A stretch of 64,000 nucleotides of DNA from Candidatus Gastranaerophilales bacterium (GCA_944324175.1 CALUVH010000007.1:1-64000); one strand, 5' to 3'; shown: positions 8,873 through 18,433, counted from the stretch's first letter. The notes: generated by a model not told the origin, from the letters alone. Program-made: numbers and translations.

Positions 8873-9469
8873 ATGGCAGAAAAATTGCAATATAAAAAAA
8901 TGTCACTAGAAGAATTGGTAATTTTATCTCAACAGAATAATTTTAAAGCTTTGGAAGAATTGATTCGTAGAGTACAAAAAGAGATTTTTACAACCTTTTC
9001 TTACCTCAACAAAAAACGCGAAAATGTAGCAGACTTAACCCAAGAAGCACTACTTAAAATTGCAAAAAATATTCATTCTTTAAAAAACCCCAAATTATTC
9101 AAAAGTTGGTCTAATCAAATTGTGACAAACCTTTTTTATGATGAACTGAGAAAAACGCAACGCAGACCTGATTTTGTTTCAATAGATGATGAAAATGATG
9201 AAAAAAATGCAATTACTATAAAGTTTCAAATCCCAGATAAAAAATGCAAACCTCATGAAAAATGTATGTCATCAGAATTAGAAAAAGTAATCAAAGATGC
9301 AATACAACAATTACCGGAACAATTTAGAATAGCAATAGTCTTAAGAGAATTACAAGGACTTTCTTATGAAGAAATTGCGAATGTAACAAAAACGAATGTT
9401 GGAACGGTAAAATCAAGAATTGCAAGAGCAAGAGTAAAACTACAAGACGGACTAAAATCATATATCTAG
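8873..9469 (+). CDS. ECF-type RNA polymerase sigma factor
   Basis: 198-residue sigma-70 family protein with region 2 (about 20-95, including DLTQEALLKIAKNI) and region 4 (about 145-195, GLSYEEIANVTKTNVGTVKSR helix-turn-helix). Regions 1 and 3 are missing, as in ECF (group 4) sigma factors. I start it at ATG 8873 because AGGAG lies 7 nt upstream; the ATG at 8852 adds seven residues and lies in a hairpin loop. The next gene, 10 bp downstream, encodes a zinc-type anti-sigma factor, so the pair is a membrane-signalling module. Target regulon unknown. Confidence 0.9.
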   Translation: MAEKLQYKKMSLEELVILSQQNNFKALEELIRRVQKEIFTTFSYLNKKRENVADLTQEALLKIAKNIHSLKNPKLFKSWSNQIVTNLFYDELRKTQRRPDFVSIDDENDEKNAITIKFQIPDKKCKPHEKCMSSELEKVIKDAIQQLPEQFRIAIVLRELQGLSYEEIANVTKTNVGTVKSRIARARVKLQDGLKSYI

Positions 9470-9479
9470 GAGAATAAAT

Positions 9480-10028
9480 ATGCAAAAAGAATTAACTTGT
9501 GAACAAGTAGGGGCAATAATAACTTTCTACTTAGAAGGGAAACTATCAGATTCATTAAAAAAAGCTGTTAAAAAGCATCTTGATAGCTGTCCTGAATGTC
9601 ATGCAAAATTTGAGGAACTCAAACAAATGGTAAACTACTTTGAAAAAAGTATTAATGAAAAAAATGACACATCAGATGACATTGTAAAAAGTGAGTATCA
9701 AAAAAGGCAATACGCTGAATTCAAATACAATCTTTCAGCTTACTTAGATAATGAACTTGATGATAAAGAAAATATTAGAATAAAAAAAATAACTATCTCT
9801 AATCCCATAGCAAGAAAAGACCTTGAAGATATGTATTCATTCAAAAAAATTTTACACAACTCATTTGATATAACTAAAAATGAATTAAAACAAGATTTTG
9901 CAAAAACAGTAATCAATGAAATGCATGAACACAAAAACAATACAGAAATTAGCTTCCAAAAACTTACATTCGCCTTTTTCGCTATATTAACATTAATAAT
10001 AATCGGAGCTATAAAACTCTGGTTCTAA
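9480..10028 (+). CDS. Anti-sigma factor, zinc-finger type, single C-terminal TM
   Basis: Predicted membrane-anchored inhibitor of the preceding sigma factor. The N-terminal ZAS domain carries HxxxCxxC (H33, C37, C40) in HLDSCPEC. A second segment (about 78-125, with FKYNLSAYLDNELDDKENIR) looks like another zf-HC2-type fold lacking the cysteines. One transmembrane helix lies at about 161-182 with almost nothing beyond it, so there is little periplasmic sensor domain; a signal would have to reach it in the membrane or cytoplasm. AGGAG lies just before the ATG. Its last bases overlap the end of the convergent next gene by 4 bp. Confidence 0.85.
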   Translation: MQKELTCEQVGAIITFYLEGKLSDSLKKAVKKHLDSCPECHAKFEELKQMVNYFEKSINEKNDTSDDIVKSEYQKRQYAEFKYNLSAYLDNELDDKENIRIKKITISNPIARKDLEDMYSFKKILHNSFDITKNELKQDFAKTVINEMHEHKNNTEISFQKLTFAFFAILTLIIIGAIKLWF

Positions 10029-10699
10029 ATCCTAAGCGCTGAATTTCCTGATGATGAAAACTTCATTGAAGCTAATTTTTGATAGTCATCAATAGAGATT
10101 CCCCTCGGATGCTGAATATTATTTAATTGATGTTGTTGCATTTTAGCTATAGTTTGCTTTTGCCTTTTAGAGGCATACTCATTACGTAAAATAGGCGTCA
10201 AAATATTGCAGGAAATAACAGACCCAACAGTACTTGTAACTACATCCACACCATTTTTAAAAGATTTATAACTGTCTGCAATCGGTGAAAAATTAGGCTG
10301 TTTAGACACATCAAAATCAAGTTTGCCAACCTTACTCATTAAATCATTTTTTTCTAAAAAGTTTCTAATTCTTTTGGTTCGAAGTTTTCCTGTAGAAACA
10401 AGCTTGGCTCCAAAATTTTTCAATGAATTTGTAATTACATAAAAGGAAAGAATATTTATAGCTGCATCCGCAATTTCTTGAGGAATAAGAAATGATTTCT
10501 GCTCAGGGGAAATTTTATCATTAAAAACAACAGCACCAACCTGAGCTAAAGAAGACAAAATCCAACCTAAAGTACCTGTATGCACAAGCATTTTCCCTGG
10601 ATTTTCACCATAATTTTTCAACATGTGCACTTTAAAACCAGACCAATTATCAGCGACAGTACTTGACATTTTTTGCATAATTTTAATAAAATCTGTCAT
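10025..10699 (-). CDS. Uncharacterised membrane protein, lineage-type
   Basis: Family not recognised. 224 residues with two or three hydrophobic segments (about 40-60, 75-95 and 155-175) and a basic C-terminal tail. The last hydrophobic segment ends in NILTPILRNEYASKRQ, resembling the C-terminal pattern of the two large paralogues at 24.4-27.9 kb (helix, then P..N...TNK). It overlaps the stop of the upstream gene by one base, and a strong GGAGGTGA ribosome site lies inside that gene, so the two are translationally coupled. Confidence 0.6.
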   Translation of the reverse strand: MTDFIKIMQKMSSTVADNWSGFKVHMLKNYGENPGKMLVHTGTLGWILSSLAQVGAVVFNDKISPEQKSFLIPQEIADAAINILSFYVITNSLKNFGAKLVSTGKLRTKRIRNFLEKNDLMSKVGKLDFDVSKQPNFSPIADSYKSFKNGVDVVTSTVGSVISCNILTPILRNEYASKRQKQTIAKMQQHQLNNIQHPRGISIDDYQKLASMKFSSSGNSALRI

Positions 10700-11268
10700 T
10701 ACTTATCACCTCCTGTTTGTTTAACAAGAAGATTAGTCAAAAATTTTGTCAGAGGAGCATCAATGGCAAAATTAGTAAACAACATAACCACCAAAGCCAC
10801 AACAGTCCCCATGGCATTTTGATACTGCTTAAACGCTTCAGAATTTGTTGAACGTGCACCCTTAGGAGTGAATAATGATTTATAACGTGGTATACCTTTA
10901 GCCGGTAATTGTGACCAATTTTTTATAGCACTTATACACCCTTTACGTATGGCGTAACCTGTTAAAGTACCAGCCACAATCTTAGCAATAGTCCTACAGA
11001 CCGAAACTTTTCGTGTTTTCTCATCAACATCTTTATTTTTCGCATCAATAAAAGGTTGGGACATCAAGGCTGAAACGCCCAAAATCAATCGATTTTCAGC
11101 AGATGAAATATCTCGACCTATATCCCCAATTAAACCAACCGTCTTATTTTTATTAAATGTCGCATCAGGCAACAAATCCAAAGCACTCTGCTCAAAACGG
11201 CGAACATTTTTTTGTACACCTTTATAAAAATTTGAATTTGTTAATCTGCTAAAAACTTTACTAATCAC
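10699..11268 (-). CDS. Uncharacterised membrane protein, lineage-type
   Basis: Family not recognised. About 189 residues from GTG 11268, which has GGTGA 7 nt upstream; the frame also opens at TTG 11301, which has no ribosome site. It contains VCRTIAKIVAGTLTGYAIRK and a hydrophobic C-terminal helix (GTVVALVVMLFTNFAI), so at least one or two membrane segments. First gene of a two-gene unit with the overlapping downstream gene. No catalytic motif visible. Confidence 0.55.
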   Translation of the reverse strand: MISKVFSRLTNSNFYKGVQKNVRRFEQSALDLLPDATFNKNKTVGLIGDIGRDISSAENRLILGVSALMSQPFIDAKNKDVDEKTRKVSVCRTIAKIVAGTLTGYAIRKGCISAIKNWSQLPAKGIPRYKSLFTPKGARSTNSEAFKQYQNAMGTVVALVVMLFTNFAIDAPLTKFLTNLLVKQTGGDK

Positions 11269-11316
11269 GACACATTCACCCAAGTCAATAAAGATTATCA
11301 ATCAAAATAATTGCGC

Positions 11317-11352
11317 AAAAAAAGAGATTTGTAAAATTAATTTTACAAATCT
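11317..11352 (-). terminator. Rho-independent terminator after glgC
   Basis: A 28-bp perfect palindrome at 11325-11352, followed on the minus strand by a seven-T run at 11323-11317. It lies just downstream of the glgC stop and separates it from the leftward membrane-protein pair. Confidence 0.8.
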
Positions 11353-11373
11353 ACTGTTATAAAGAATAAAAAT

Positions 11374-12609
11374 CTATAAAATTGCTCCTTTAGGGACAAC
11401 CGTTACGCCACCTTGCGACACATGAAACCCGCGTTTCAAGTCTTCTTCGCGATCGTACCCTATAGATGTATTTGGTGGAATTTTAACATTCTTGTCAATA
11501 ATAGCCTTCCTAATTTTCGAATATCTACCCACTTCGACATTTTCCATCAAAATACTTTCCTCAACTTGGGAATAACTATTAATTCTAACCTCAGGCGACA
11601 GAACACAGCGAGAAAGCCCTCCTCCTGAGACAATACAACCTTCTGAAACCATAGAGTTAGTTGCCATACCAACGCGATCACCTTCCTCCCACACAAATTT
11701 CGCCGGAGGATAATTGTAATTAAAGGTTCTAATTGGCCACTCTTTAGAATAAAGATTTAACTCTGGATTGTAATCTAAAAGATCCATATTTGCTTGCCAG
11801 TAAGCATCAATACTACCTACATCCATCCAATATCCACGTTCAGCATCCGTCATCCCTGAAAAATTATTATCGTTAAAATTATATACAAAAATATTCTTAC
11901 CTTCTTGCAAAAGCATAGGAATAACATTTTTTCCAAAATCGTGACTGGACGACTCTATCTTTTCGTCCTTATTTAATGCCTCTAAAAGTACTTCACGATT
12001 AAAAATATAATTCCCCATTGAAGCCAAGCACATTTTATCATTTCCTGGGATAGTCTTAGGTCGGGTTGCAGGTTTTTCAACAAAATTAACCAAACGCCAA
12101 TTTTCATCAACCTCGATTATTCCAAATTCTGAAGCCTCCTCGACAGGTATAGGAATTGCCGAAATAGATAAATCAGCTCCTCTTTCTTTATGGAAATCCA
12201 ACATCTGAGAAACATCCATTTTATAGATGTGATCACCGCCAAAAATACATACATAATCAGGAGATTCATCTGTGATGTGAAAAACATTTTGGTAAATGGC
12301 ATCAGCAGTTCCTCGATACCAATCACTACCTGTACGCATTTGAGCCGGTGCCAAATCAACATACTGATTTAAAAAAGGTGACAAAGCCCAACCCCGAGTG
12401 ATATGTTTATTTAAGGAATCTGATTTATACTGAGTCAGCACCTTAATTTTGAAAAATCCAGAATTTATAAAATTATTCAAAACAAAATCAATAATACGAT
12501 ATCTACCGCCAAAAGGTACAGCAGGTTTAGCTCTATCTTTTGTTAGAGGGTACAAGCGCTTACCCTCGCCACCTGCTAGAATCATTACGAGTGCATCATC
12601 AATAGACAT
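11374..12609 (-). CDS. glgC: Glucose-1-phosphate adenylyltransferase
   Basis: Makes ADP-glucose from glucose-1-phosphate and ATP, the committed step of glycogen synthesis. Nucleotide-binding signature [13 protein letters not shown] at the N-terminus, then [15 protein letters not shown], the substrate segment FVEKP, and [15 protein letters not shown]-terminal left-handed beta-helix region carries [10 protein letters not shown] and [10 protein letters not shown]. 411 residues, normal for GlgC. AAGGAG lies just before the ATG. It lies 55 bp downstream of purD but has its own ribosome site and A/T-rich leader. The leftward terminator follows. Confidence 0.95.
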   Translation of the reverse strand: MSIDDALVMILAGGEGKRLYPLTKDRAKPAVPFGGRYRIIDFVLNNFINSGFFKIKVLTQYKSDSLNKHITRGWALSPFLNQYVDLAPAQMRTGSDWYRGTADAIYQNVFHITDESPDYVCIFGGDHIYKMDVSQMLDFHKERGADLSISAIPIPVEEASEFGIIEVDENWRLVNFVEKPATRPKTIPGNDKMCLASMGNYIFNREVLLEALNKDEKIESSSHDFGKNVIPMLLQEGKNIFVYNFNDNNFSGMTDAERGYWMDVGSIDAYWQANMDLLDYNPELNLYSKEWPIRTFNYNYPPAKFVWEEGDRVGMATNSMVSEGCIVSGGGLSRCVLSPEVRINSYSQVEESILMENVEVGRYSKIRKAIIDKNVKIPPNTSIGYDREEDLKRGFHVSQGGVTVVPKGAIL

Positions 12610-12664
12610 ATCTTCTCCTTTACATAACCACTTTTATGAATATTTTATAACACTTTTAAATTTT

Positions 12665-13789
12665 TTACCAGATTATGTCAATATCTTTACGAAAATATTT
12701 ATGTTTCATAACTACCCTATCAGCGTATTCTCTTAACTGAGGAAACGGATTATCAGAATTTATGCATAAAGAAAGGACTCGCCCTCCATTAGAAAACATT
12801 TTTCCATTTTCTTCCCTTACACCTGCTTTATATACTGTAACATTTGAAGCTTTCGGTAAAATTATTTCATCATTTTTAACAGGTGTATCTGGATATCCCT
12901 CAGCGGCAATAGTAAGACATGCACCTACACCTTTTTTGTACCTTGGAATACTACCATTAAGCAATATATCCAAAAAATCATTTTCCAGATTTTCCAAAAT
13001 AGCTTGACATTCAGGATCTCCCAGACGAACATTATACTCTAATACATACCAATCATCACGAGTCCATATCAGTCCAGAATATATAAACCCCTGAAATTCC
13101 GCACCTTCTTTAATTAAAGCAGTTCCCAACTTATTCAAATAAATATCTAGCCTTTTTTGCTGCTCCTTCGTCAAATTTACAGGACAATACGCCCCCATTC
13201 CGCCTGTGTTGGGAGAATTTTTATCTGCAGATAATCTTTTAAAATCACGCGCAGGACGAAAATTTATCAATCGTCCACCATAAAAATATGACATCACAGA
13301 AATTTCATCACCCTCTAAAAATTCTTCAATAAAGTAGCGCATACCCAAAAATTTTCTAGCAAATTCATTTTTTTCGTCATCACTATATACAACTTTTACA
13401 CCCTTGCCCTTACATAGACCGTCAAATTTTAAAACTTGAGGAAAAGCATCAGACTCAATAGGCAAAAGCTTTGCACATTTAATACCATTATTTGCCATAA
13501 ACTGCTTAGCGAACAGCTTTGAACTTTCGAGTCTGGAAAATTTTTTATCTACCCCGATGCACTTTACCCCGACTTGCGCAAATTTATCAACAAGTCCAAG
13601 ACAAACAGGTTCCTCAGGACCAAAGATAACTAATTCAGGCAAATCAACAGCTTCATACAAAGAAATTGCTTGGTAACAATCATCAACAGATTTCATAGAA
13701 ACATCATGAGATAGCGGTGAATTCAAACAAGCTGAATAAATAGCCTGCTCCCTTGCACCATCTCCAACAATCCAAATATCTAATGGCAT
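12665..13789 (-). CDS. purD: Phosphoribosylamine-glycine ligase, divergent and short
   Basis: GAR synthetase of purine synthesis, an ATP-grasp enzyme joining glycine to phosphoribosylamine. Family marks are the N-terminal WIVGDGAREQAI, FGPEEPVCLGLVDKF, SSKLFAKQFM, NTGGMGAYCP, the metal/ATP site YNVRLGDPECQ and the terminal YFRKDIDI. It is about 374 residues, roughly 50 shorter than usual, with shortened loops but all these motifs kept. I start it at ATG 13789 (AGGAGG 9 nt upstream) rather than 13810. It overlaps the end of purN by 10 bp, so the purN tail codons contain its ribosome site. Confidence 0.88.
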   Translation of the reverse strand: MPLDIWIVGDGAREQAIYSACLNSPLSHDVSMKSVDDCYQAISLYEAVDLPELVIFGPEEPVCLGLVDKFAQVGVKCIGVDKKFSRLESSKLFAKQFMANNGIKCAKLLPIESDAFPQVLKFDGLCKGKGVKVVYSDDEKNEFARKFLGMRYFIEEFLEGDEISVMSYFYGGRLINFRPARDFKRLSADKNSPNTGGMGAYCPVNLTKEQQKRLDIYLNKLGTALIKEGAEFQGFIYSGLIWTRDDWYVLEYNVRLGDPECQAILENLENDFLDILLNGSIPRYKKGVGACLTIAAEGYPDTPVKNDEIILPKASNVTVYKAGVREENGKMFSNGGRVLSLCINSDNPFPQLREYADRVVMKHKYFRKDIDIIW

Positions 13790-14382
13790 TCCGCACAGCC
13801 TCCTGAACAATTTCCTGAACAGCTACCGACTAAATCCGTAAAATCAAATACTTCATCTTTCAATAATTTCTCTATTACAATCGGATATAATTTATGTTCA
13901 ACTGCATGAATTTCATTTTCAAATTCATCAAAATGCATAAGATTACCAATTAATACTGGGTACTGAGCAATAATTTTTCCACCATCAATATCGCTTGTAA
14001 CATAATGAATTGTCACCCCACTAACTTTTACTCCTGCCTCAAAAGCTCTATATATTGCATCCTTTCCCTTAAAAGATGGCAATAATGATGGATGAATATT
14101 GATAAATTTTCCCAAATTAAGCACATCATCAGGTAAAATTCGCATATAACCTGCCAGTACTATTAAATCAAAATTATTCACTGCAAAATATTTACCATTT
14201 TGCTCAAAAGGCAAGTACTTATATTTTATTCCCAGATTTTTTGCTCGCTCTATAATATAAGCATTAACATTATCCGATAAACAAGTAATATCAACAGCAA
14301 AATCTGGTTTTCCTGAAAAATATTTAACAATTGCTTCGAAATTTGAGCCATTTCCTGAGCCCATAATAGCAATTCTTTTCAT
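13780..14382 (-). CDS. purN: Phosphoribosylglycinamide formyltransferase with Cys-rich tail
   Basis: GAR transformylase, which transfers a formyl group from 10-formyl-tetrahydrofolate. Marks: IAIMGSGNGSNFEAI, the catalytic segment NIHPSLLPSFKGKDAI, GVTIHYVTSDIDGGKII. 200 residues, normal size. Unusual: the last 14 residues, SCSGNCSGGCAECH, hold four cysteines in a glycine/serine-rich tail not seen in ordinary PurN. It could bind metal, or may simply reflect coding constraint from the purD ribosome site (AGGAGG) embedded in it. It overlaps purM by 4 bp (ATGA) and purD by 10 bp. Confidence 0.92.
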   Translation of the reverse strand: MKRIAIMGSGNGSNFEAIVKYFSGKPDFAVDITCLSDNVNAYIIERAKNLGIKYKYLPFEQNGKYFAVNNFDLIVLAGYMRILPDDVLNLGKFINIHPSLLPSFKGKDAIYRAFEAGVKVSGVTIHYVTSDIDGGKIIAQYPVLIGNLMHFDEFENEIHAVEHKLYPIVIEKLLKDEVFDFTDLVGSCSGNCSGGCAECH

Positions 14383-15284
14383 TTAATAACCCTCCCTAGA
14401 ACAAAAGGTTCATACTGCGCACAAATTTGAGATATTTTTTCAAAATTTTCAGATTTGGCAATAAGACAAAAACCGACACCACAATTAAATACACTAAAAA
14501 CCTCATCTCCAATGATGTCCTTAAGCTTCGAAAATATATCCTGAATTGGAATTGCATTCATATTTAATTTAACAGCGTCTAAAGATATCACCCGAGACAA
14601 ATTGTCCAACAAGCCACCACCTGTTATATTAACTCCTGATTTTATCAAATTTTCATTCCATAATTTACGAATTGAATTGTAATAAACATAACTAGGCGCA
14701 AGGCAAGATTCAAAAACCTCATCTGAAAGTTGCCCATTTTTATGCAATTTACGAATTAAAGAAAATCCATTTGCATGGATACCATTTGATTTCAAACCAA
14801 TTATTAAATCACCACAGCCAATGTCATCAGTCTGTCCCCGACCTATTCCAATAGCAAACCCTGAAATATCAATTACGCCATCACGTAACAAATCAGGCAT
14901 TTCAGAAGTTTCACCGCCGAGTAAACGGCAATTACAACTCTCTAATTCTCTGTTTAACTCAATAATTAAGGCAGAAACAGCATAACTATCTAGGCAATTA
15001 ACTGCTATATAGTCAGAAAACCCAACAGCTTCAACATTTTTTGTTGCCATGTCATTCAGATTTGCAGCAACTAAATCAATAGCGATGGTCTTGTATAACT
15101 TCCTTTCATACAAAGGAATTATCTTAGTTCCAATACCATCACAACAATTATAAATTCTTAATCCATTAATTTCTGTAGAACCAACAAAATCAGTCAAATT
15201 AGAACTTGTAAAAGTCCTTTTTAATATCTCACCTAATTTTTTTGCTTCTTGCAGGTTTACACCTGATTTTCTATACATTTCCAT
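14379..15284 (-). CDS. purM: Phosphoribosylformylglycinamidine cyclo-ligase, divergent
   Basis: AIR synthetase, the ring-closing step of purine synthesis. Motifs: YRKSGVNLQEAK at the start, CDGIGTKI (substrate loop), IDLVAANLNDM, LLGGETSEMP, GLKSNGIHANGFSLIRK and NITGGGLLDNL. 301 residues against about 345 normally; the C-terminal part is shortened. First gene of purM-purN-purD, with overlaps that suggest coupled translation. No Shine-Dalgarno; a TAAAAT -10 box ends 6 nt before the ATG, so the mRNA may be leaderless. Confidence 0.9.
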   Translation of the reverse strand: MEMYRKSGVNLQEAKKLGEILKRTFTSSNLTDFVGSTEINGLRIYNCCDGIGTKIIPLYERKLYKTIAIDLVAANLNDMATKNVEAVGFSDYIAVNCLDSYAVSALIIELNRELESCNCRLLGGETSEMPDLLRDGVIDISGFAIGIGRGQTDDIGCGDLIIGLKSNGIHANGFSLIRKLHKNGQLSDEVFESCLAPSYVYYNSIRKLWNENLIKSGVNITGGGLLDNLSRVISLDAVKLNMNAIPIQDIFSKLKDIIGDEVFSVFNCGVGFCLIAKSENFEKISQICAQYEPFVLGRVIK

Positions 15285-15290
15285 AATACA

Positions 15291-15319
15291 ATTTTATTAC
15301 AAAATTCACATTCACGCAA
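15291..15319 (-). promoter_or_regulatory. purM promoter, predicted leaderless start
   Basis: On the minus strand TTGCGT (15319-15314), a 17-nt spacer and TAAAAT (15296-15291), ending exactly 6 nt before the purM ATG at 15284. No ribosome site is present between them. Inferred from sequence alone. Confidence 0.5.
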
Positions 15320-15341
15320 AAATCTTAATAGAATTTACAAG

Positions 15342-15370
15342 AAAAAGACCACCTTATGGTGGCCTTTTTT
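15342..15370 (-). terminator. Rho-independent terminator after oadB
   Basis: 8-bp stem with an ATAA loop and T-runs on both sides. In the minus-strand RNA one position pairs as G.U, whereas in plus-strand RNA the same position is an A.C mismatch. The stem is therefore better for leftward transcription, fitting its place 17 bp after the oadB stop. Confidence 0.85.
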
Positions 15371-15386
15371 CTGATTAAAAGTCAAA

Positions 15387-16562
15387 CTAGTTACACAAAG
15401 CAAGCAAAATACCTGCCGCAACAGCTGAGCCTATAACACCGGCAACATTTGGTCCCATCGCATGCATTAATAAGTAGTTTTGGCTGTTCGCTTCTAAACC
15501 TATCTTATTAGACACACGTGCCGCCATTGGAACTGCAGATACACCAGCTGAACCAATTAACGGATTTATCTTTGTTTTTGAGAACAAATTCATAACTTTT
15601 GCAAAAATTACACCTGCAGCAGTTGCAAAAGAAAATGCCAATATACCCAAAATCAATATGAACAAAGTCTGAGTTGTAAGGAACTGATCAGCAGATAGCT
15701 TTGAACCTACAGACAATCCTAGGAAAATAGTTACAATATTAATTAAGGCATTTTGCATTGTATCAGAAAGTCTTTCAACAACACCGCATTCCTTACACAA
15801 ATTACCAAAAGTTAGCGCACCTACTAACGGGCAAGCATCCGGTAAAAAGATTATACATAATCCAAGTACAACAAGCGGAAATACAATTTTTTCACGCTTA
15901 GACACTTCACGTAACTGCTCCATTTGAATTTCTCGTTCAGCTTTAGTAGTCAAAAGTTTCATAATAGGCGGCTGAATTACAGGAACCAAAGCCATATAAG
16001 AATATGCCGCTACAGCGATAGCACCAAGCAACTCCGGTGCGAGTTTAGAAGTAACGTAAATTGATGTCGGACCATCAGCACCGCCAATGATACCAATAGC
16101 ACCTGATTGAGGTAAGGTAAAACCAAATACACACAACGCTAACAACAATGCACCAAAAATACCAAATTGTGCTGCCCCACCTAAAAGTGCCATCTTAGGG
16201 TTAGCAATCAACGGACCAAAATCGGTCATTGCACCTACACCCATAAAGATTATTAATGGAAATAATCCTTGATGTATACCTGCCTCATAAATAATACCCA
16301 AAAATCCGTGAGGACCTGCTATATCTGCCACAGGAATATTTGATAATAGCCCACCAAATGCTATTGGAACAAGCAAAAGCGGTTCAAATTGTTTTTTTAT
16401 ACCAAGCCATAATAAGAACAAACAAAGCAACAACATAATCGGAGAACCGAACTGATGTAAAAACTGTTCAAATCCGCTTGTAATAGTCGGGTCTACAGGT
16501 TGCACAAAATTTGCTATACCTGTTGACTGCCATAATTTATATAAGCTGTCTACAATATTCAT
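15387..16562 (-). CDS. oadB: Na+-translocating decarboxylase, beta subunit
   Basis: Membrane subunit that decarboxylates carboxybiotin and exports Na+. About 10 hydrophobic helices. Family signatures are [20 protein letters not shown], the conserved [12 protein letters not shown] (with the aspartate implicated in Na+ transport in OadB/GcdB) and [16 protein letters not shown]. 391 residues, normal size. Last gene of birA-oadG-oadA-oadB, followed by a good terminator. The family also serves malonyl-, methylmalonyl- and glutaconyl-CoA decarboxylases; the alpha subunit here has a 2-oxo-acid carboxyltransferase domain, pointing to oxaloacetate. Confidence 0.93.
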   Translation of the reverse strand: MNIVDSLYKLWQSTGIANFVQPVDPTITSGFEQFLHQFGSPIMLLLCLFLLWLGIKKQFEPLLLVPIAFGGLLSNIPVADIAGPHGFLGIIYEAGIHQGLFPLIIFMGVGAMTDFGPLIANPKMALLGGAAQFGIFGALLLALCVFGFTLPQSGAIGIIGGADGPTSIYVTSKLAPELLGAIAVAAYSYMALVPVIQPPIMKLLTTKAEREIQMEQLREVSKREKIVFPLVVLGLCIIFLPDACPLVGALTFGNLCKECGVVERLSDTMQNALINIVTIFLGLSVGSKLSADQFLTTQTLFILILGILAFSFATAAGVIFAKVMNLFSKTKINPLIGSAGVSAVPMAARVSNKIGLEANSQNYLLMHAMGPNVAGVIGSAVAAGILLALCN

Positions 16563-16615
16563 ATCTTAATCCTTTTCTAATGTTTTTAATCAGTAAAAGG
16601 TTAAGCCTTTTGGGC

Positions 16616-18400
16616 TTAACCTATAGTTACTAATACTTGACCTGTCTTAACTTTATTACCAACTTCAATTTCTACTGACTGAACAGTACCTGAAACCGGT
16701 GATTTAATCTCTGTTTCCATTTTCATAGCTTCAATTACAGCAATAACATCACCTTCAGCAATAGAATCACCGTTTGAAACCAATACTTTTAAAACATTAC
16801 CTGGTAATGCAGCCTTAACCGGTGTACCTTCTCCAGCAGGAACAGCAGTCGCATCGATACCAGCTTTTACATTGATATCATACAATTTTCCATTAACAGT
16901 AGCTTTATCACCTTCGATAGTAACTGCATATTTTTTACCGTTTACAGAAACTGTATAACCGCCTGTTGAATCAATTTTAGGTTCAGATGCACCTTTTTCA
17001 CATTTTCTAACACCGATAGTACCTTTACCTTGCAAGAATAAAATACCTTTTTCTTTACAAGCAGCTGATATAAAGATATTTTCATCATTAATAGGCAATC
17101 CAGCTTCTTCAAGTCTTTTCTTAGCTGGCTCAATACCTTTTTCAGGATCTTTATCATTCAAGTCTACAACAGTTTCAGTTGTCGGTTGCAAACCTAATTG
17201 CTCAGCCGCAATTTTAACGACTTCAGCATCAGGTTCGCAAGGAGTTTTTCCAAAATAACCCAAAACCATTTTTCCATAACCTTCAGCAATCTTTTTCCAA
17301 TTACCGAACATAACATTGTTAAATGCTTGTTGGAAATAGAATTGAGAAACCGGAGTAACTGATGTTCCAAAACCGCCCTTCATAACTACTTCTTTCATCG
17401 CAGCAACAACTTCTGGGAATTTATCCATTAAGTTGTTATCACGAAGCATTTGAGTATTAGCAGTCAAAGCACCGCCAGGAAGAGGTGATTGAATAATCAT
17501 AGGGTTAACAGCTAAAGCTTCAGGAGGCAAGAAATAATCCTTCATACATTCTTTAAATATTTCCTCTGTTTCAAGAATTTTTTCAATATCAACACCTAAA
17601 TCATAATCTGTACCTTTTACAGCATGCCACATTGAAACGATGTCTGGTTGAGCTGTACCACCTGATACAGGTTTCATAGACAAGTCAATACCGTCAGCAC
17701 CACCATCTAAAGCAGCCAAATAACAAGCAAGACCTGTACCGGCAGTTTCATGTGAATGGAATCTGATATGAGCACCTTCGCCCAATATTTCTCTCGTACG
17801 TTTAACTGTTTCATAAACTTTTCTTGGACTGGATGTTCCTGAAGCATCTTTGAATGCCAAGCTGTCAAATGGAATACCAGCATCCAAAATACTTCTCAAA
17901 ACTCTTTCATAAAAATCGACATCATGAGCACCAGTACAACCATAAGGTAATTCCATCATTGTGATTGTAACTTCATGTTTTAAACCGTTATCTCTGATAC
18001 ATTGACCTGAATATATCAAATTGTTTACATCGTTTAAAGCATCAAAGTTTCTAACAGTTGTAACACCGTGTTTTTTAAACATTTTTGCATGTAAATTGAT
18101 AATATCACGAGGCTGAGAATCCAACCCTACAACATTAACACCTCTTGCAAGACTTTGCAAATTTACATCAGGTCCTACAGCGGCTCTAATTTTATCCATT
18201 GTTTCAAATGCATTTTCATTGCAATAAAAAATAGGGGATTGAAAACGAGCACCGCCAGCTACTTCGAAATGTTTGATACCAGCATTCACAGCAGCTTGCA
18301 AAGCAGGAATAAAGTCATCTACAAATACTCTTGCTCCGTAAACGGATTGGAAGCCATCTCTAAATGAGGTATCCATAACCTTAATCAGTTTTTTTGTCAT
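16616..18400 (-). CDS. oadA: Oxaloacetate decarboxylase alpha subunit / pyruvate carboxylase subunit B type
   Basis: 594 residues: N-terminal carboxyltransferase TIM barrel and a C-terminal biotinyl domain with EAMKMETE, biotin lysine K560. In the barrel the metal ligands are kept (HSHETAGTG; FKDASG with the carbamylated-type lysine). The opening motif is MDTSFRDGFQS instead of the usual LRDAHQS: the D and Q remain but the His is Phe, so it is a divergent branch. It moves CO2 from a 2-oxo acid, probably oxaloacetate, onto biotin for OadB. The biotin is presumably attached by the birA product two genes upstream. The gap to oadG is 33 bp. Confidence 0.9.
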   Translation of the reverse strand: MTKKLIKVMDTSFRDGFQSVYGARVFVDDFIPALQAAVNAGIKHFEVAGGARFQSPIFYCNENAFETMDKIRAAVGPDVNLQSLARGVNVVGLDSQPRDIINLHAKMFKKHGVTTVRNFDALNDVNNLIYSGQCIRDNGLKHEVTITMMELPYGCTGAHDVDFYERVLRSILDAGIPFDSLAFKDASGTSSPRKVYETVKRTREILGEGAHIRFHSHETAGTGLACYLAALDGGADGIDLSMKPVSGGTAQPDIVSMWHAVKGTDYDLGVDIEKILETEEIFKECMKDYFLPPEALAVNPMIIQSPLPGGALTANTQMLRDNNLMDKFPEVVAAMKEVVMKGGFGTSVTPVSQFYFQQAFNNVMFGNWKKIAEGYGKMVLGYFGKTPCEPDAEVVKIAAEQLGLQPTTETVVDLNDKDPEKGIEPAKKRLEEAGLPINDENIFISAACKEKGILFLQGKGTIGVRKCEKGASEPKIDSTGGYTVSVNGKKYAVTIEGDKATVNGKLYDINVKAGIDATAVPAGEGTPVKAALPGNVLKVLVSNGDSIAEGDVIAVIEAMKMETEIKSPVSGTVQSVEIEVGNKVKTGQVLVTIG

Positions 18401-18433
18401 AATATGTATCCTTTCATTTAAACTATAATTCTA

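Noticed and set aside
13780-13810. purD start at 13810
   Set aside because: ATG 13789 has AGGAGG upstream and gives the family's normal N-terminus.
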